Notes under the pieces: generated by a model | Told to the model about the DNA's origin: nothing | Database searches by the model: none | The model's input: the letters and a program-made list of their open reading frames with translations, nothing else | DNA from: Sphingomonas sp. G-3-2-10 | GTDB taxonomy: Bacteria > Pseudomonadota > Alphaproteobacteria > Sphingomonadales > Sphingomonadaceae | Direction of reading: 5' to 3' | Length of the DNA: 64,000 bases | NCBI RefSeq assembly: GCF_012927115.1 | Contig: NZ_JABBFY010000001.1 | Span: forward strand, 2,728,001 to 2,792,000 | Shown: in pieces, positions 8,455 through 16,908 of the stretch | How the letters are laid out: the number at the start of each line of letters is the position of its first letter | How positions within the stretch are numbered: the first letter of the stretch is position 1 | Made by a program: the position numbers and the translations under genes

Positions 8455-9194
8455 CCGGGGCCGTGCAGGCGCCGGTGATCGTCCTCGTCCGTCCGCAGCT
8501 TGGCGAGAATATCGGCAAGGCGGCGCGGGCGATGCTCAATTTCGGGCTGACCGACCTGCGGCTGGTAAGCCCGCGCGACGGCTGGCCCAATCCCAATGCC
8601 GGCCCCGCCGCCAGCGGTGCGGACGTGGTCCTGGAGCGCGCGCAAGTCTTCGAAAGCGTGGCCGAAGCGACCGCCGATTGCGGCCATGTCTATGCCACCA
8701 CGGTGCGCAAGCGCGGCGTGACCAAGCCGGTGGTGACGCCCGAGGAAGCCGCGCGCGACATCCATGCCGCGCCGCATCGCTCGGCGCTGCTGTTCGGTCC
8801 CGAGCGTTCGGGGCTGGAGACCGACGATGTCGCGCTGGCCCGCACCATCCTGACCGTGCCGATCAACCCGGAATTCGGGTCGCTCAATCTCGCCCAGGCG
8901 GTGATCCTCGTCGCATACGAATGGTCGAAGGGTGTCGGTGCCGCCGGCGGTCTCGTCCAGCCGACCGAAGAGGAACTCCATCCGCCCGCGCCGCAGGAAG
9001 AGCTGGAAGGGATGATCGGCCAGCTCGACGCGATGCTGTCGAAGAGCGGTTATTTCTGGCCGCCCGAGCGCGTGCCGACCAACAAGCGCACGCTGCGCAC
9101 CCTGCTGACCAAGCCCGGCTGGACAAGCCAGGAGCTGCGCACCGTGCGCGGCGTATTGTCCGCGCTGGACGGAAAGAAACGTCCCAAGGACTGA
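8451..9194 (+). CDS. trmJ: SPOUT tRNA/rRNA methyltransferase, TrmJ-like
   Basis: This 247-residue SpoU/TrmH-superfamily 2'-O-methyltransferase has [22 protein letters not shown] at the N-terminus, then [16 protein letters not shown] (motif 2) and [16 protein letters not shown] (motif 3, the knot). The C-terminal extension (about 165-247) is as in TrmJ, which methylates ribose 32 in the tRNA anticodon loop. It is coupled to nrdR by ATGA. The target nucleotide is inferred from the family. Confidence 0.85.
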   Translation: MTGAVQAPVIVLVRPQLGENIGKAARAMLNFGLTDLRLVSPRDGWPNPNAGPAASGADVVLERAQVFESVAEATADCGHVYATTVRKRGVTKPVVTPEEAARDIHAAPHRSALLFGPERSGLETDDVALARTILTVPINPEFGSLNLAQAVILVAYEWSKGVGAAGGLVQPTEEELHPPAPQEELEGMIGQLDAMLSKSGYFWPPERVPTNKRTLRTLLTKPGWTSQELRTVRGVLSALDGKKRPKD

Positions 9195-9281
9195 CGTCCC
9201 GCGCCAGGCCGCCTTCAGGTGTCTTGCGAATGCAACTCAGCCGCCATACACCGCCGGGCAGTTTCCCCCGTGGAGTCGTTT

Positions 9282-9506
9282 ATGTTCGTGTTCGCCGTTG
9301 TCATGTCGCTTGCCGCAATCGCGCAGGATGCGCCTGTCCAGACCCAGGCGGTGAACCCGCCCGAAGAACGCAAGATCTGCAAGCGCACCCAGGATACCGG
9401 GTCACGCATGGGCAGCAAGCGCATCTGCAAGACCGCAGCCGAATGGCGCGCGATGGAAGGCGCGTCGAACGGCAATCCGCGCAACGGCGATCCGGGTCAG
9501 AACTGA
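9282..9506 (+). CDS. Small secreted Cys protein, TGSR family, copy 1
   Basis: The 74-residue protein has a short signal peptide (cleavage after AIAQ). The mature part carries ICKRTQDTGSRMGSKRICKT followed by AAEW. The two Cys flanking TGSR probably form a disulfide. Two related genes follow at 9941 and 10184. The last ten bases overlap the convergent chorismate mutase gene. I know this motif only from unannotated alphaproteobacterial proteins, so no function is assigned. Confidence 0.7.
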   Translation: MFVFAVVMSLAAIAQDAPVQTQAVNPPEERKICKRTQDTGSRMGSKRICKTAAEWRAMEGASNGNPRNGDPGQN

Positions 9507-9811
9507 TCCGCGCGCCGGTCGAACGCTTCCAGTTCATAGGCGATCGACGCTTCGACCAGCTGGTCCCATAGCGCACCGATCGCCGCTTCCGGCAGGGCCG
9601 CGGCACGCGCCGCGGCCTTTGCATTGGCGATGACCTGCGCCTTGCGCCCCTCGTCGCGCACATGGCCGCGCTCGGGCTTTATCCGCGCGGCCGCGTCCAT
9701 ATAGCCGAACCGCCGCTGCAGCAGCGCGATCAGCGCGCGGTCCACTGCGTCCACGCCCGCGCGGACTTCGGTCATGGTCTGGCAGGCGACGGGATCGATC
9801 GTGTCGTTCAT
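9497..9811 (-). CDS. Chorismate mutase, AroQ type
   Basis: This is a small monofunctional AroQ-fold enzyme of 104 residues, converting chorismate to prephenate for Phe and Tyr synthesis. Visible are VRAGVDAVDRALIALLQRRF in helix 1, the active-site region RIKPERGHVRDEGRKAQVI, and the end of the fold LWDQLVEASIAYE. It lies on the opposite strand inside a row of three small secreted paralogues and overlaps the first by ten bases at the 3' end. A salicylate-type pyruvate lyase (PchB) has the same fold and cannot be fully excluded. Confidence 0.88.
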   Translation of the reverse strand: MNDTIDPVACQTMTEVRAGVDAVDRALIALLQRRFGYMDAAARIKPERGHVRDEGRKAQVIANAKAAARAAALPEAAIGALWDQLVEASIAYELEAFDRRADQF

Positions 9812-9864
9812 GGCCGCGATCTAGGGCAGGCCCGCGCCACGCGCAACGCGGCCCCGCCGGCCGC

Positions 9865-9901
9865 TCTTTCCCGCTGCGCGCCGGTCTTTCCCGCTGCGCG
9901 C
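9865..9901. repeat. Tandem 17-bp direct repeat, period 20
   Basis: TCTTTCCCGCTGCGCGC occurs at 9865-9881 and again at 9885-9901. It lies between the chorismate mutase start and the second small TGSR protein, about 40 bases upstream of the latter's ATG, in the likely promoter region. Confidence 0.7.
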
Positions 9902-9940
9902 ATTGTGATAGTCTGTCGCCTGCAGATCAGGAGAACGCAG

Positions 9941-10171
9941 ATGCTGCTGATGACGATCGCGACGATTGCGCTGGCACAGGGGCCCACGCCGCCGCCCGAA
10001 AAGCCCAAGGACGATCCCAACAAGCTGATTTGCGAGCAGCGGCTCAAGACCGGCTCGCGCGTCAACTTCATCAGCGTCTGTCACACCCGTGCCGAGTGGG
10101 AACTGATCCGCACCGAAAACCGCAAGGTCGTCGAGCGAGGGCAGGCCAATCGCGGCCGCCTGGGCGAATAG
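9941..10171 (+). CDS. Small secreted Cys protein, TGSR family, copy 2
   Basis: The 76-residue protein starts at an ATG with AGGAG upstream. It has a signal peptide (MLLMTIATIALAQG) and a proline-rich spacer. The core ICEQRLKTGSRVNFISVCHT is followed by RAEW, then a charged C-terminal helix (ENRKVVERGQ). It is closely related to the next gene over the core and helix and more distantly to the gene at 9282. Likely periplasmic with one disulfide. Function unknown. Confidence 0.75.
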   Translation: MLLMTIATIALAQGPTPPPEKPKDDPNKLICEQRLKTGSRVNFISVCHTRAEWELIRTENRKVVERGQANRGRLGE

Positions 10172-10183
10172 GGGAGAATCACG

Positions 10184-10444
10184 ATGATCCTGTTCGCTCT
10201 TCTGCTCGCGACCGCGGCGCAGGACCCCCTCCCGCCCCGCGCCAAACCCGCCGATCCCAACAAGATCACCTGCAAGGAAGAGCTCAAGACCGGCTCGCGG
10301 GTGAATATCATCCGGATCTGCCACACCGCCGCCGAATGGGCGCTGCTGCGGCAGGAGAATCGCAAGGTGATCGAGCGCGGTCAGCGCGAAGCCAATTGGA
10401 ACGACCCGCACGAGCGCGAAGGCCGGCTCCAGTTGCGCAACTGA
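10184..10444 (+). CDS. Small secreted Cys protein, TGSR family, copy 3
   Basis: The 86-residue protein lies 12 bases after copy 2 with a GGGGAGA ribosome site. It has a signal peptide, a proline spacer, the core ITCKEELKTGSRVNIIRICH followed by TAAEW, and ENRKVIERGQ as in copy 2, plus a 15-residue charged tail that the others lack. Copies 2 and 3 look like a recent tandem duplication in one transcript. Confidence 0.75.
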   Translation: MILFALLLATAAQDPLPPRAKPADPNKITCKEELKTGSRVNIIRICHTAAEWALLRQENRKVIERGQREANWNDPHEREGRLQLRN

Positions 10445-10456
10445 TATTGCTTTTGG

Positions 10457-10485
10457 TTGACTCCGCGCGCCCGCGCCGCTAACCG
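10457..10485 (+). promoter_or_regulatory. Probable promoter of rpsD
   Basis: TTGACT (10457-10462) and TAACCG (10480-10485) are separated by 17 bases. This would give a leader of roughly 100 bases before rpsD. The -35 box is strong and the -10 box is weak, as is common in high-GC alphaproteobacteria. Confidence 0.45.
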
Positions 10486-10526
10486 CGCGCCTTCGCAATG
10501 GCCCCGCACCCCGGTGAAGCGGTGGC

Positions 10527-10548
10527 CCTGCCGTGCGCGCATGGCAGG
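10527..10548 (+). promoter_or_regulatory. Hairpin in the rpsD leader
   Basis: CCTGCCGTGCG (10527-10537) pairs with CGCATGGCAGG (10538-10548), all Watson-Crick except one G-U. It lies about 45 bases before the rpsD start. Ribosomal protein S4 represses its own mRNA in other bacteria, so this leader hairpin is a candidate site, but that is inference. Confidence 0.35.
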
Positions 10549-10593
10549 CGATGACCGGGAACATCGTTGTTAGTCAATTGCAAGGAATACGGA

Positions 10594-11208
10594 ATGTCGA
10601 AGCGCAGCAGCGCCAAGCACAAGCTCGACCGGCGGATGGGCGAGAACATCTGGGGTCGCCCGAAGAGCCCGGTCAACAAGCGTGAATATGGTCCCGGCCA
10701 GCACGGTCAGCGCCGCAAGGGCAAGATGTCCGACTTCGGCATCCAGCTCCGCGCGAAGCAGAAGCTGAAGGGCTATTACGGCGACATCACCGAGAAGCAG
10801 TTCAAGCGCTCGTACGAGGACGCCGCCCGCATGAAGGGCGACACCGGTCAGAACCTGATCGGCCTGCTCGAGCAGCGCCTCGACATGATCGTGTATCGCG
10901 CCAAGTTCGCACCGACGATCTTCGCGGCTCGCCAGCTGGTGAACCACGGTCACGTTCGCGTGAACGGCGAAAAGTGCAACATCGGCTCGCGCCGCATCAA
11001 GGTCGGTGAGGAAATCTCGCTGTCGTCGAAGGCGCAGGAAATGGCGCTGGTGATGGAAGCGCAGAGCCTGTCGGAGCGCGACATCCCCGATTACGTCGTG
11101 CCGGACGGCGCGTCGAAGATCACCTTCACCCGCGTGCCGTCGCTCGACGAAGTGCCGTACCCGGTGAAGATGGAACCGAACCTGGTCGTCGAATTCTATT
11201 CGCGCTAA
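10594..11208 (+). CDS. rpsD: 30S ribosomal protein S4
   Basis: The 204-residue protein S4 binds 16S rRNA early in 30S assembly. It starts [20 protein letters not shown] and has the S4 RNA-binding domain at about 93-155 ([35 protein letters not shown]). The ATG at 10594 has AAGGA upstream, and an in-frame TTG nine codons earlier is less likely. It stands alone here rather than in the alpha operon, as is usual for alphaproteobacteria, and is followed by a strong terminator. Confidence 0.98.
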   Translation: MSKRSSAKHKLDRRMGENIWGRPKSPVNKREYGPGQHGQRRKGKMSDFGIQLRAKQKLKGYYGDITEKQFKRSYEDAARMKGDTGQNLIGLLEQRLDMIVYRAKFAPTIFAARQLVNHGHVRVNGEKCNIGSRRIKVGEEISLSSKAQEMALVMEAQSLSERDIPDYVVPDGASKITFTRVPSLDEVPYPVKMEPNLVVEFYSR

Positions 11209-11235
11209 GTCCGGCTTCCGTATCGGAACAGCAAG

Positions 11236-11266
11236 GGGCGGTCCTTCGGGGCCGCCCTTTCCTTTT
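11236..11266 (+). terminator. Rho-independent terminator after rpsD
   Basis: The stem GGGCGGTCC / GGGCCGCCC (11236-11244 and 11249-11257, one U-G pair) closes the stable tetraloop TTCG and is followed by TTTCCTTTT. Confidence 0.85.
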
Positions 11267-11313
11267 GGGCCTGCCGCTTGCCGATCCGAAATGGAGAGCG
11301 GTATCGTCGGCGG

Positions 11314-11505
11314 ATGAAGACTCTCCCGCTGATCCTTTATTCCCTCGCCTTGGCGGCCTTCTACAATGGCTCGCTCGCCGTCTTGCACGCGAACGGCATC
11401 CAGGGCTGGTCGGCGATACTGCTCTCGCTCGTGGCGGGCACGGCGTTTGCCGCCGTCATTCTCGGGATCATGAACGCGCGCGAGCGGAAGCGGCGCGACC
11501 GCTAG
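11314..11505 (+). CDS. Small two-helix membrane protein
   Basis: The 63-residue protein has hydrophobic segments at about 4-24 and 32-53, and a basic C-terminal tail (RERKRRDR) that should stay in the cytoplasm. The ATG has no strong ribosome site, so the start is uncertain. It sits alone after the rpsD terminator. No family recognised. Confidence 0.5.
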   Translation: MKTLPLILYSLALAAFYNGSLAVLHANGIQGWSAILLSLVAGTAFAAVILGIMNARERKRRDR

Positions 11506-11594
11506 CCGTCGCGCTGGCCTTCGTCCTTACCCGCCTGCCGTGGCCCGATGGGCGGGCACCCGGCTGATCGCAACGCCCACGCTGACTGCCTCGG

Positions 11595-12926
11595 CTAGCG
11601 CATCCCGAACTGCTCCCGCGCAAAGCGGATGAAGGTCGGCCAGTTGTCGCGATTGTTATGCCCGCCGCGATGCTGGCGCCATGCGATCGTCCCCTCAGTG
11701 GCGGGAACGAGTTCGGGCGGGAAGGTCGCCGTGCTCAGCCCCGGCTTGCCGAGCAGTTCCCATATCGGCGAGGCCGCGCGAGCCGCGAGGAAACTGCCTT
11801 TGGGATCGACCCAGCCATCGCCGGTCTCGACCGTCCCCGCTCCGATGAAGATCGGGCGAGGCGCGGCCAGCGCGATCAGCATGTGCGCGTCCACCGGCAA
11901 GTCGAACTCGGTCTTCGGCCCGGCGTAGCGGAGGAAGTTTCCCGCGAACCAGTGATACTCGCCCCCGGCCGCGAGATTGCCCATTCGCTCGCCGAAATTG
12001 CGGCGATAGAGCGCCGCGCCCCCCGCTCCGGACGAGCCGACAAAGCCGATCGCGAAGCGCGGATTATAGGCCATCGTCACCAAAGCCGCCTTGCCGTAGC
12101 GCGACAGACCCTCGATCCCGATCCGGCGCGCATCGATCCCCGGGTCCACCATCAGCGCGTCGAACGCCCGGTCCGCGCCCCATGCCCAGGCGCGCAGCAC
12201 GCCCCAATCCTCCGGCCCGCGCCGCTTGCCGCGTAGCGAAATGCCGATCACGCCTGTGCCAAGCTGCCCGCCATTATCGGCCTGCACCGAATTGGCGACG
12301 AGCACGCCATAGCCGAAGCCGTTCGCCAGCAACTGCTCGTCCGGCGTCGGTCCCGGTTCGGGCGGGCGCGACGGGCCGGGGAAGCGGAATCCCTCGGGGA
12401 AGCCGAAGGAGAGGATCAGCGGCACCCTGCCCTTCGCATTCGCAGGCACGGTGTAGCGCAGCAGGATCACTGCCGAAGCGGTCGGCGCGGCGCGATTGTC
12501 GGCCGCGCCCTCCAGCCAGCGCTTGACGACGGGGATGCCTGCTTCGGTCGCGCGCGCCTCCCTCACGACCTTCCACGCGATGCGCGGTGCGGTGGCGGGG
12601 ATGCGGCCATAGACTTCGCGGTCGAACAGGCCGGCGATCTCGCCCCGGCGCTGCCGCCGCCACATCGCCGCGCTCATCACGCGCCTGCCATCGGCCAGCA
12701 CCAGCAACGGCGGCAGCGCGGGATCGCCGGCCCTGGCTTCGTCATAATTGGCGGCGTTGGGCGCCTGCGCGCTGAAACCGTCCGCGCCGGGCCGGGTATC
12801 GGCGATGCCAAGCCGGTCGAGCATCGCCCGCCGGTCGATCTCGGCCTCGCGATAATCCTGCTGCGCCGATGCCGGCATTGCCGCCAGCATCAGCAGCCCC
12901 AGGTAAAGCCCGGCTCCGATCCGCAT
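11595..12926 (-). CDS. Secreted carbohydrate esterase, CE15-like (glucuronoyl esterase family)
   Basis: The 443 residues have a signal peptide (to ASAQQ). The alpha/beta-hydrolase core has the family nucleophile element EGLSRYGKAAL with Ser275; CE15 enzymes have G-C-S-R-x-G-K. The downstream stretch VGSSGAGGAALYRRNFGER and a C-terminal WRQHRGGHNNRDNW with the likely catalytic His also fit. CE15 enzymes split esters between lignin alcohols and glucuronic acid of xylan. The Cys-to-Leu change before the Ser is a variation. Substrate is inferred from the family. Confidence 0.82.
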   Translation of the reverse strand: MRIGAGLYLGLLMLAAMPASAQQDYREAEIDRRAMLDRLGIADTRPGADGFSAQAPNAANYDEARAGDPALPPLLVLADGRRVMSAAMWRRQRRGEIAGLFDREVYGRIPATAPRIAWKVVREARATEAGIPVVKRWLEGAADNRAAPTASAVILLRYTVPANAKGRVPLILSFGFPEGFRFPGPSRPPEPGPTPDEQLLANGFGYGVLVANSVQADNGGQLGTGVIGISLRGKRRGPEDWGVLRAWAWGADRAFDALMVDPGIDARRIGIEGLSRYGKAALVTMAYNPRFAIGFVGSSGAGGAALYRRNFGERMGNLAAGGEYHWFAGNFLRYAGPKTEFDLPVDAHMLIALAAPRPIFIGAGTVETGDGWVDPKGSFLAARAASPIWELLGKPGLSTATFPPELVPATEGTIAWRQHRGGHNNRDNWPTFIRFAREQFGMR

Positions 12927-12984
12927 CCCGCCTCTCCGATGTTATCGCTACCAGAATGACAGCGACGCATCGGAAAGCAAGCGC

Positions 12985-14970
12985 CTACTCCTTGGGCGGC
13001 AGCTTCAGCGCGCCGCGCAGGAACACGTCGCTGCGATCGAGCATCCCGGCGCGCACGTCGCCATCGGCGAGATAGTGGTCGAGACCGGGATATTCGACGA
13101 ACTCGACCGTCTTGCCCGCCGCCTTCAGCCGTGCGGCCATCGACCGCGACTGGCCGACGCCGACATTGCTGTCGCGATCGCCGTGGAACAGCAGCACCGG
13201 CGCGGCGATCCGCGGCGCGTTGCGCGCTGGCGAGCCTTCGGTGAGGTGCGGCCCCGAACCGATGAAATCCTTCACCAGCTGGAAATTGGTGAAGAAGCGC
13301 GATTCCTCGCGCAGCGCGGGCAGGTCGGTGACCGGTGCGATGGCGACGATCGCCTTGAACAGCGTCGGATCGAGCACTCCGGACTGGAGCGCGGCATAGC
13401 CGCCATAGGACCAGCCGACGATCGCCATCTTGTCCGGCGCGGCGATCCCCTGGCTCACCAGCCAGCGCCCACCGTCATTGACGTCGCCCACCGCGATCTT
13501 CCACGACTGGAAGCCGTTATTGACGAACCAGGCGTCGCCATAGCCGGTCGAGCCGCGGAAATTGGGCTGGAGCACCGCGAAGCCGCGTGCGGCATAGAAT
13601 TGGGCCAGCCAGTCGAAGCCCCATTCGTCGCGCGAGCCGGGGCCGCCATGCGGCATCACGATCGCGGGCAACCCCTTGCCGTCGCTGCCCGGCGGCAAGG
13701 TGAGATAGGCGGGGATCTGGGTGCCATCGGCTGCGGCGAAGGTCACCGGCTTCACCGGAGCCAGCGTCACCTGTTCGAGCTGCGGGCGCGACAGCATGAT
13801 CTCGTTCATCGACTTGGCGGTGCGGTCGAACACATAATAGCGGCCCGGATCGACATCGCTGCCCGCCCACAGCAGCAGCTTGTTCTCATCGGCGCTGGCA
13901 TCGACGAACTGGATCAGCGGCTTGCCCGGCAGCGCGCGCGACAGTGCCCCCGCCAGCGTCTTGAGCTGGGGATCGAAGAACACCGCTTCGCGCTTCTCGG
14001 TGGCATAGCCCACGCCCACCACGCGCTGGCGACGGCCGATCCGGATCAGATTGTCGACATCGACATCGGGACGGCTGAACACCATCTCGCGCTTCATCGT
14101 CCCATCGAGCGAGATGCGGAACAGCGCCAGCCGGCCATTCTGCCGGTCGAACCCATAGACGACGTTCAGGTCGCGATCGACGGCATAGGGATTGAAGCCG
14201 TTGCCGTTCGTGTCGACCTCGCTCAGCGGCTTCCACGAACGGTCGCCCGCGGTGCGGTAGAAATAGCGCGTGATGCCGGTGTCATAGCCCGCCCGCTCCT
14301 CGCGCGATCCCATCACCCGCACCGTACCGAACCCGTCGGTGATATATTCGGCGGCGTCGCGGCGCGGCTGCTCGACGATCGAACGTCGCAGGCTGGTCGT
14401 ATCGACGCGTTCGACGGCAAAGCCCTGGCGCGTCTCGGCGATGTTGGTGCCGATATTGGTCTCCGGAATGATGACCCGCGTCATCAACACATTACCGTCG
14501 CTGTCGGGCAGCCAGTCGATCACGCCGCCGCCGCTCTGGGCGATGCCCAACGAGCGCGAGGTCGTATCCGCGGACAACAGCTTGGCCTGGGTCGACCCGG
14601 TCGGATCGACCGACACCATCCGCGTGTATAGGACCAGTCCGGCCTGCTCGTTCACTTCGATATGAACCTGGCACACGATCCGGCTGTTCGACGACCAGCG
14701 GCAATATTGAATCGTCTCGGGCTTGCCGTCGGCGACGAGCACCCGCTTCGGCGTGGAGCCGCCGGCCACCTCGGCGACATAGATCGCCATCGAGGTCCCC
14801 GCGCCGGGCGCGATGAACACGACGCGCATGCCGTCCGGAGACAGCGCGATCTGCTGGACTTCCTCACGCGCGCCGAAACGCTTCGCATCGATGCTCTGCG
14901 CCATTGCCGGCGCCGCACCGAACATCGCCAGCGCGAGCATGACTCGCCCCGCCCCTACCCCGAAAAACAT
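12985..14970 (-). CDS. S9 family prolyl oligopeptidase-like peptidase
   Basis: The 661-residue protein has a signal peptide ending APAMAQ, an N-terminal beta-propeller-like region (about 25-400), then an alpha/beta-hydrolase domain. Catalytic elements are VGWSYGGYAAL (Ser), FHGDRDSNVGV (Asp) and GLDHYLADGD (His). It probably cleaves short peptides in the periplasm. The ATG at 14970 has GAGGGG eight bases upstream; an ATG ten codons further in could also serve. It is divergent from an M28 peptidase gene, and both probably serve peptide scavenging. Confidence 0.92.
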   Translation of the reverse strand: MFFGVGAGRVMLALAMFGAAPAMAQSIDAKRFGAREEVQQIALSPDGMRVVFIAPGAGTSMAIYVAEVAGGSTPKRVLVADGKPETIQYCRWSSNSRIVCQVHIEVNEQAGLVLYTRMVSVDPTGSTQAKLLSADTTSRSLGIAQSGGGVIDWLPDSDGNVLMTRVIIPETNIGTNIAETRQGFAVERVDTTSLRRSIVEQPRRDAAEYITDGFGTVRVMGSREERAGYDTGITRYFYRTAGDRSWKPLSEVDTNGNGFNPYAVDRDLNVVYGFDRQNGRLALFRISLDGTMKREMVFSRPDVDVDNLIRIGRRQRVVGVGYATEKREAVFFDPQLKTLAGALSRALPGKPLIQFVDASADENKLLLWAGSDVDPGRYYVFDRTAKSMNEIMLSRPQLEQVTLAPVKPVTFAAADGTQIPAYLTLPPGSDGKGLPAIVMPHGGPGSRDEWGFDWLAQFYAARGFAVLQPNFRGSTGYGDAWFVNNGFQSWKIAVGDVNDGGRWLVSQGIAAPDKMAIVGWSYGGYAALQSGVLDPTLFKAIVAIAPVTDLPALREESRFFTNFQLVKDFIGSGPHLTEGSPARNAPRIAAPVLLFHGDRDSNVGVGQSRSMAARLKAAGKTVEFVEYPGLDHYLADGDVRAGMLDRSDVFLRGALKLPPKE

Positions 14971-15111
14971 GACTAGCCCCTCAAAGAAAACGATTCTTCG
15001 GGAACGATCCTGAGCGAGCATGGCCGCTCGCGCAACGCAAAATCGCGCCACTTGTGCTGCACTTTTCCCGCTGCCAAAGTCCGCGGCATCCAGGCCATTC
15101 AAGGAACCTCC

Positions 15112-16758
15112 ATGCGCCTTCACATGATTGCCGCGACCGCGGCCCTTGCGCTGCTCGCCGGCTGCAACAAATCGTCCGGGAAGGATCCCGGCATCTCGGT
15201 CGATACGCTGAAGCAGGTCACAGAAAAGCTCTCGTCCGACGAGTTCGAGGGGCGCAAGCCAACGACCGCGGGCGAGGAAAAGACCGTCGCATATCTGATC
15301 GAGCGGATGAAGGCCGCCGGTCTCGAGCCGGGCAACAAGGGCAGTTGGGTGCAGGACGTGCCGCTGGTCGAGCTCGACGCGAAGAATGTCTCGCCGCTCA
15401 GCTTCACCGGCGGACAGGGCGACGCGATCAGCCTGAACTATCGCACCGATATGGTCATCTCGACCTATCAGGTAACGCCGAAGACGCAGATCAAGGATAG
15501 CGACGTCGTGTTCGTCGGCTACGGCATCAACGCACCCGAACGCGGCTGGAACGACTATGCCGGCGTCGATGTGAAGGGGAAGACCGTCGTCATCCTCATC
15601 AACGATCCCGATTGGGAGACCAAGGAACTGAAGGGCGATTTCGGCGGCCGGGCGATGACCTATTATGGCCGCTGGACCTACAAGTACGAGGAAGCCGCGC
15701 GTCAGGGCGCGGCCGCCGCGATCATCGTCCACAACACCGAACCCGCCGCCTATGGCTGGAACGTCGTCCAGTCGAGCTGGACCGGACCGCAGCTCGAGCA
15801 GGACGCTCCGGGCAACCATATGGACCAGTCCAAGGCGATCGGCTGGATCCAGCAGGACGCGGCGAAGCAGCTCTTCGCCAAGGGCGGACAGGATTATGCC
15901 AAGCTGGTCGCCGCCGCGAAGACCAAGGGCTTCAAGGCCGTGCCGTTCGCGGGCGTGAAGGCGTCGGTCTCGTTCGACAGTAACATCCGCCGTCAGGCCT
16001 CGAAGAACGTCATCGGCATCCTGCCGGGCACCGAGAAGAAGGACGAATATGTCCTCTATTCGGCGCACTGGGACCATCTGGGCCGCTGCGAGAAGGTCAA
16101 TAACGACGACATCTGCAACGGTGCGCTCGACAATGCCTCGGGCACCGCGGCGCTGATTGCGATCGCCGAAGCGCAGAAGAAGGCCGGCCCGACCAAGCGG
16201 ACGATGGTGTTCCTCGCCGTCACCGCCGAGGAAGCAGGCCTGCTCGGCTCCAAATATTATGCCGAGAACCCGGTCTTCCCGCTCAGCCAGACCGTGGGCG
16301 GCGTCAACATGGACGGCGTGAACCTCAACGGCCCGGCCAAGGACTTCGTGTTCGTCGGCGTCGGCAAGTCCGAGCTGGAAGACCTGATGAAGAAGCTGGT
16401 CGAAGGCGAGGGCCGCACCGTCGTGCCCGAACCGACCCCGGAAAAGGGCTTCTACTACCGCTCCGACCATTTCAGCTTCGCCAAGCTCGGCGTGCCGATG
16501 TTCTATGGCGAGAGCGGCGAGGACCTGGTCAATGGCGGCAAGGAAGCCGGCAAGAAGGCCGCCGACGACTATACCGAGAATCGCTACCACCAGCCTTCGG
16601 ATCAATATGATGCGAAGTGGGACTGGACCGGCGCGATCCAGGATCTGAACCTGTTCTACTGGCTGGGCCGCCAGCTCGCCGACGGCGACACCTGGCCCAA
16701 CTGGTACAAGGACGCGGAATTCCGCGAGATCCGCGACAAGAGCCGCGCGGGGAAGTGA
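15112..16758 (+). CDS. M28 family metallopeptidase lipoprotein
   Basis: The 548-residue protein begins with a lipobox (ALLAGC). A PA-type insert (about 130-240) lies within an M28 zinc aminopeptidase fold. Metal and catalytic residues appear in YSAHWDHLG, GALDNASGTAAL, AVTAEEAGLLGS, GGVNMDGVN and YYRSDHFSF. It should remove N-terminal residues from peptides at the cell envelope. AAGGA precedes the ATG. The divergent S9 peptidase shares the 141-base spacer. Confidence 0.93.
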   Translation: MRLHMIAATAALALLAGCNKSSGKDPGISVDTLKQVTEKLSSDEFEGRKPTTAGEEKTVAYLIERMKAAGLEPGNKGSWVQDVPLVELDAKNVSPLSFTGGQGDAISLNYRTDMVISTYQVTPKTQIKDSDVVFVGYGINAPERGWNDYAGVDVKGKTVVILINDPDWETKELKGDFGGRAMTYYGRWTYKYEEAARQGAAAAIIVHNTEPAAYGWNVVQSSWTGPQLEQDAPGNHMDQSKAIGWIQQDAAKQLFAKGGQDYAKLVAAAKTKGFKAVPFAGVKASVSFDSNIRRQASKNVIGILPGTEKKDEYVLYSAHWDHLGRCEKVNNDDICNGALDNASGTAALIAIAEAQKKAGPTKRTMVFLAVTAEEAGLLGSKYYAENPVFPLSQTVGGVNMDGVNLNGPAKDFVFVGVGKSELEDLMKKLVEGEGRTVVPEPTPEKGFYYRSDHFSFAKLGVPMFYGESGEDLVNGGKEAGKKAADDYTENRYHQPSDQYDAKWDWTGAIQDLNLFYWLGRQLADGDTWPNWYKDAEFREIRDKSRAGK

Positions 16759-16764
16759 GTTGAT

Positions 16765-16893
16765 AATCCTCTCCCGGAGGGGGGAGGTGGCATGCGAAGC
16801 ATGACGGAGGGGGATTGTCCGCGAGCGGCTTCGCTTGAGGATAATCCCCCTCCACCGCCTTCAGCGGCCCCTCTCCCCCTCCGGGGGAGGATT
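16765..16893. repeat. 129-bp compound palindromic element
   Basis: The outer arms AATCCTCTCCCGGAGGGGG and CCCCCTCCGGGGGAGGATT are inverted with one mismatch. The inner arms GGAGGGGGATTGTCC and GGATAATCCCCCTCC form a second hairpin. It fills the gap between the M28 peptidase and aguA. No protein is encoded. It resembles dispersed intergenic palindromes of sphingomonads. Confidence 0.75.
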
Positions 16894-16908
16894 TGTTAGA
16901 GGCGCCCC

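Noticed and set aside
11506-11594. Additional small gene between 11505 and the CE15 esterase
   Set aside because: The short open frame is an out-of-frame run-on of the preceding gene, without a ribosome site.
14971-16605. Upstream extension of the S9 peptidase frame by over 500 codons
   Set aside because: The extension is antisense to the M28 peptidase; the signal peptide and ribosome site place the real start at 14970.
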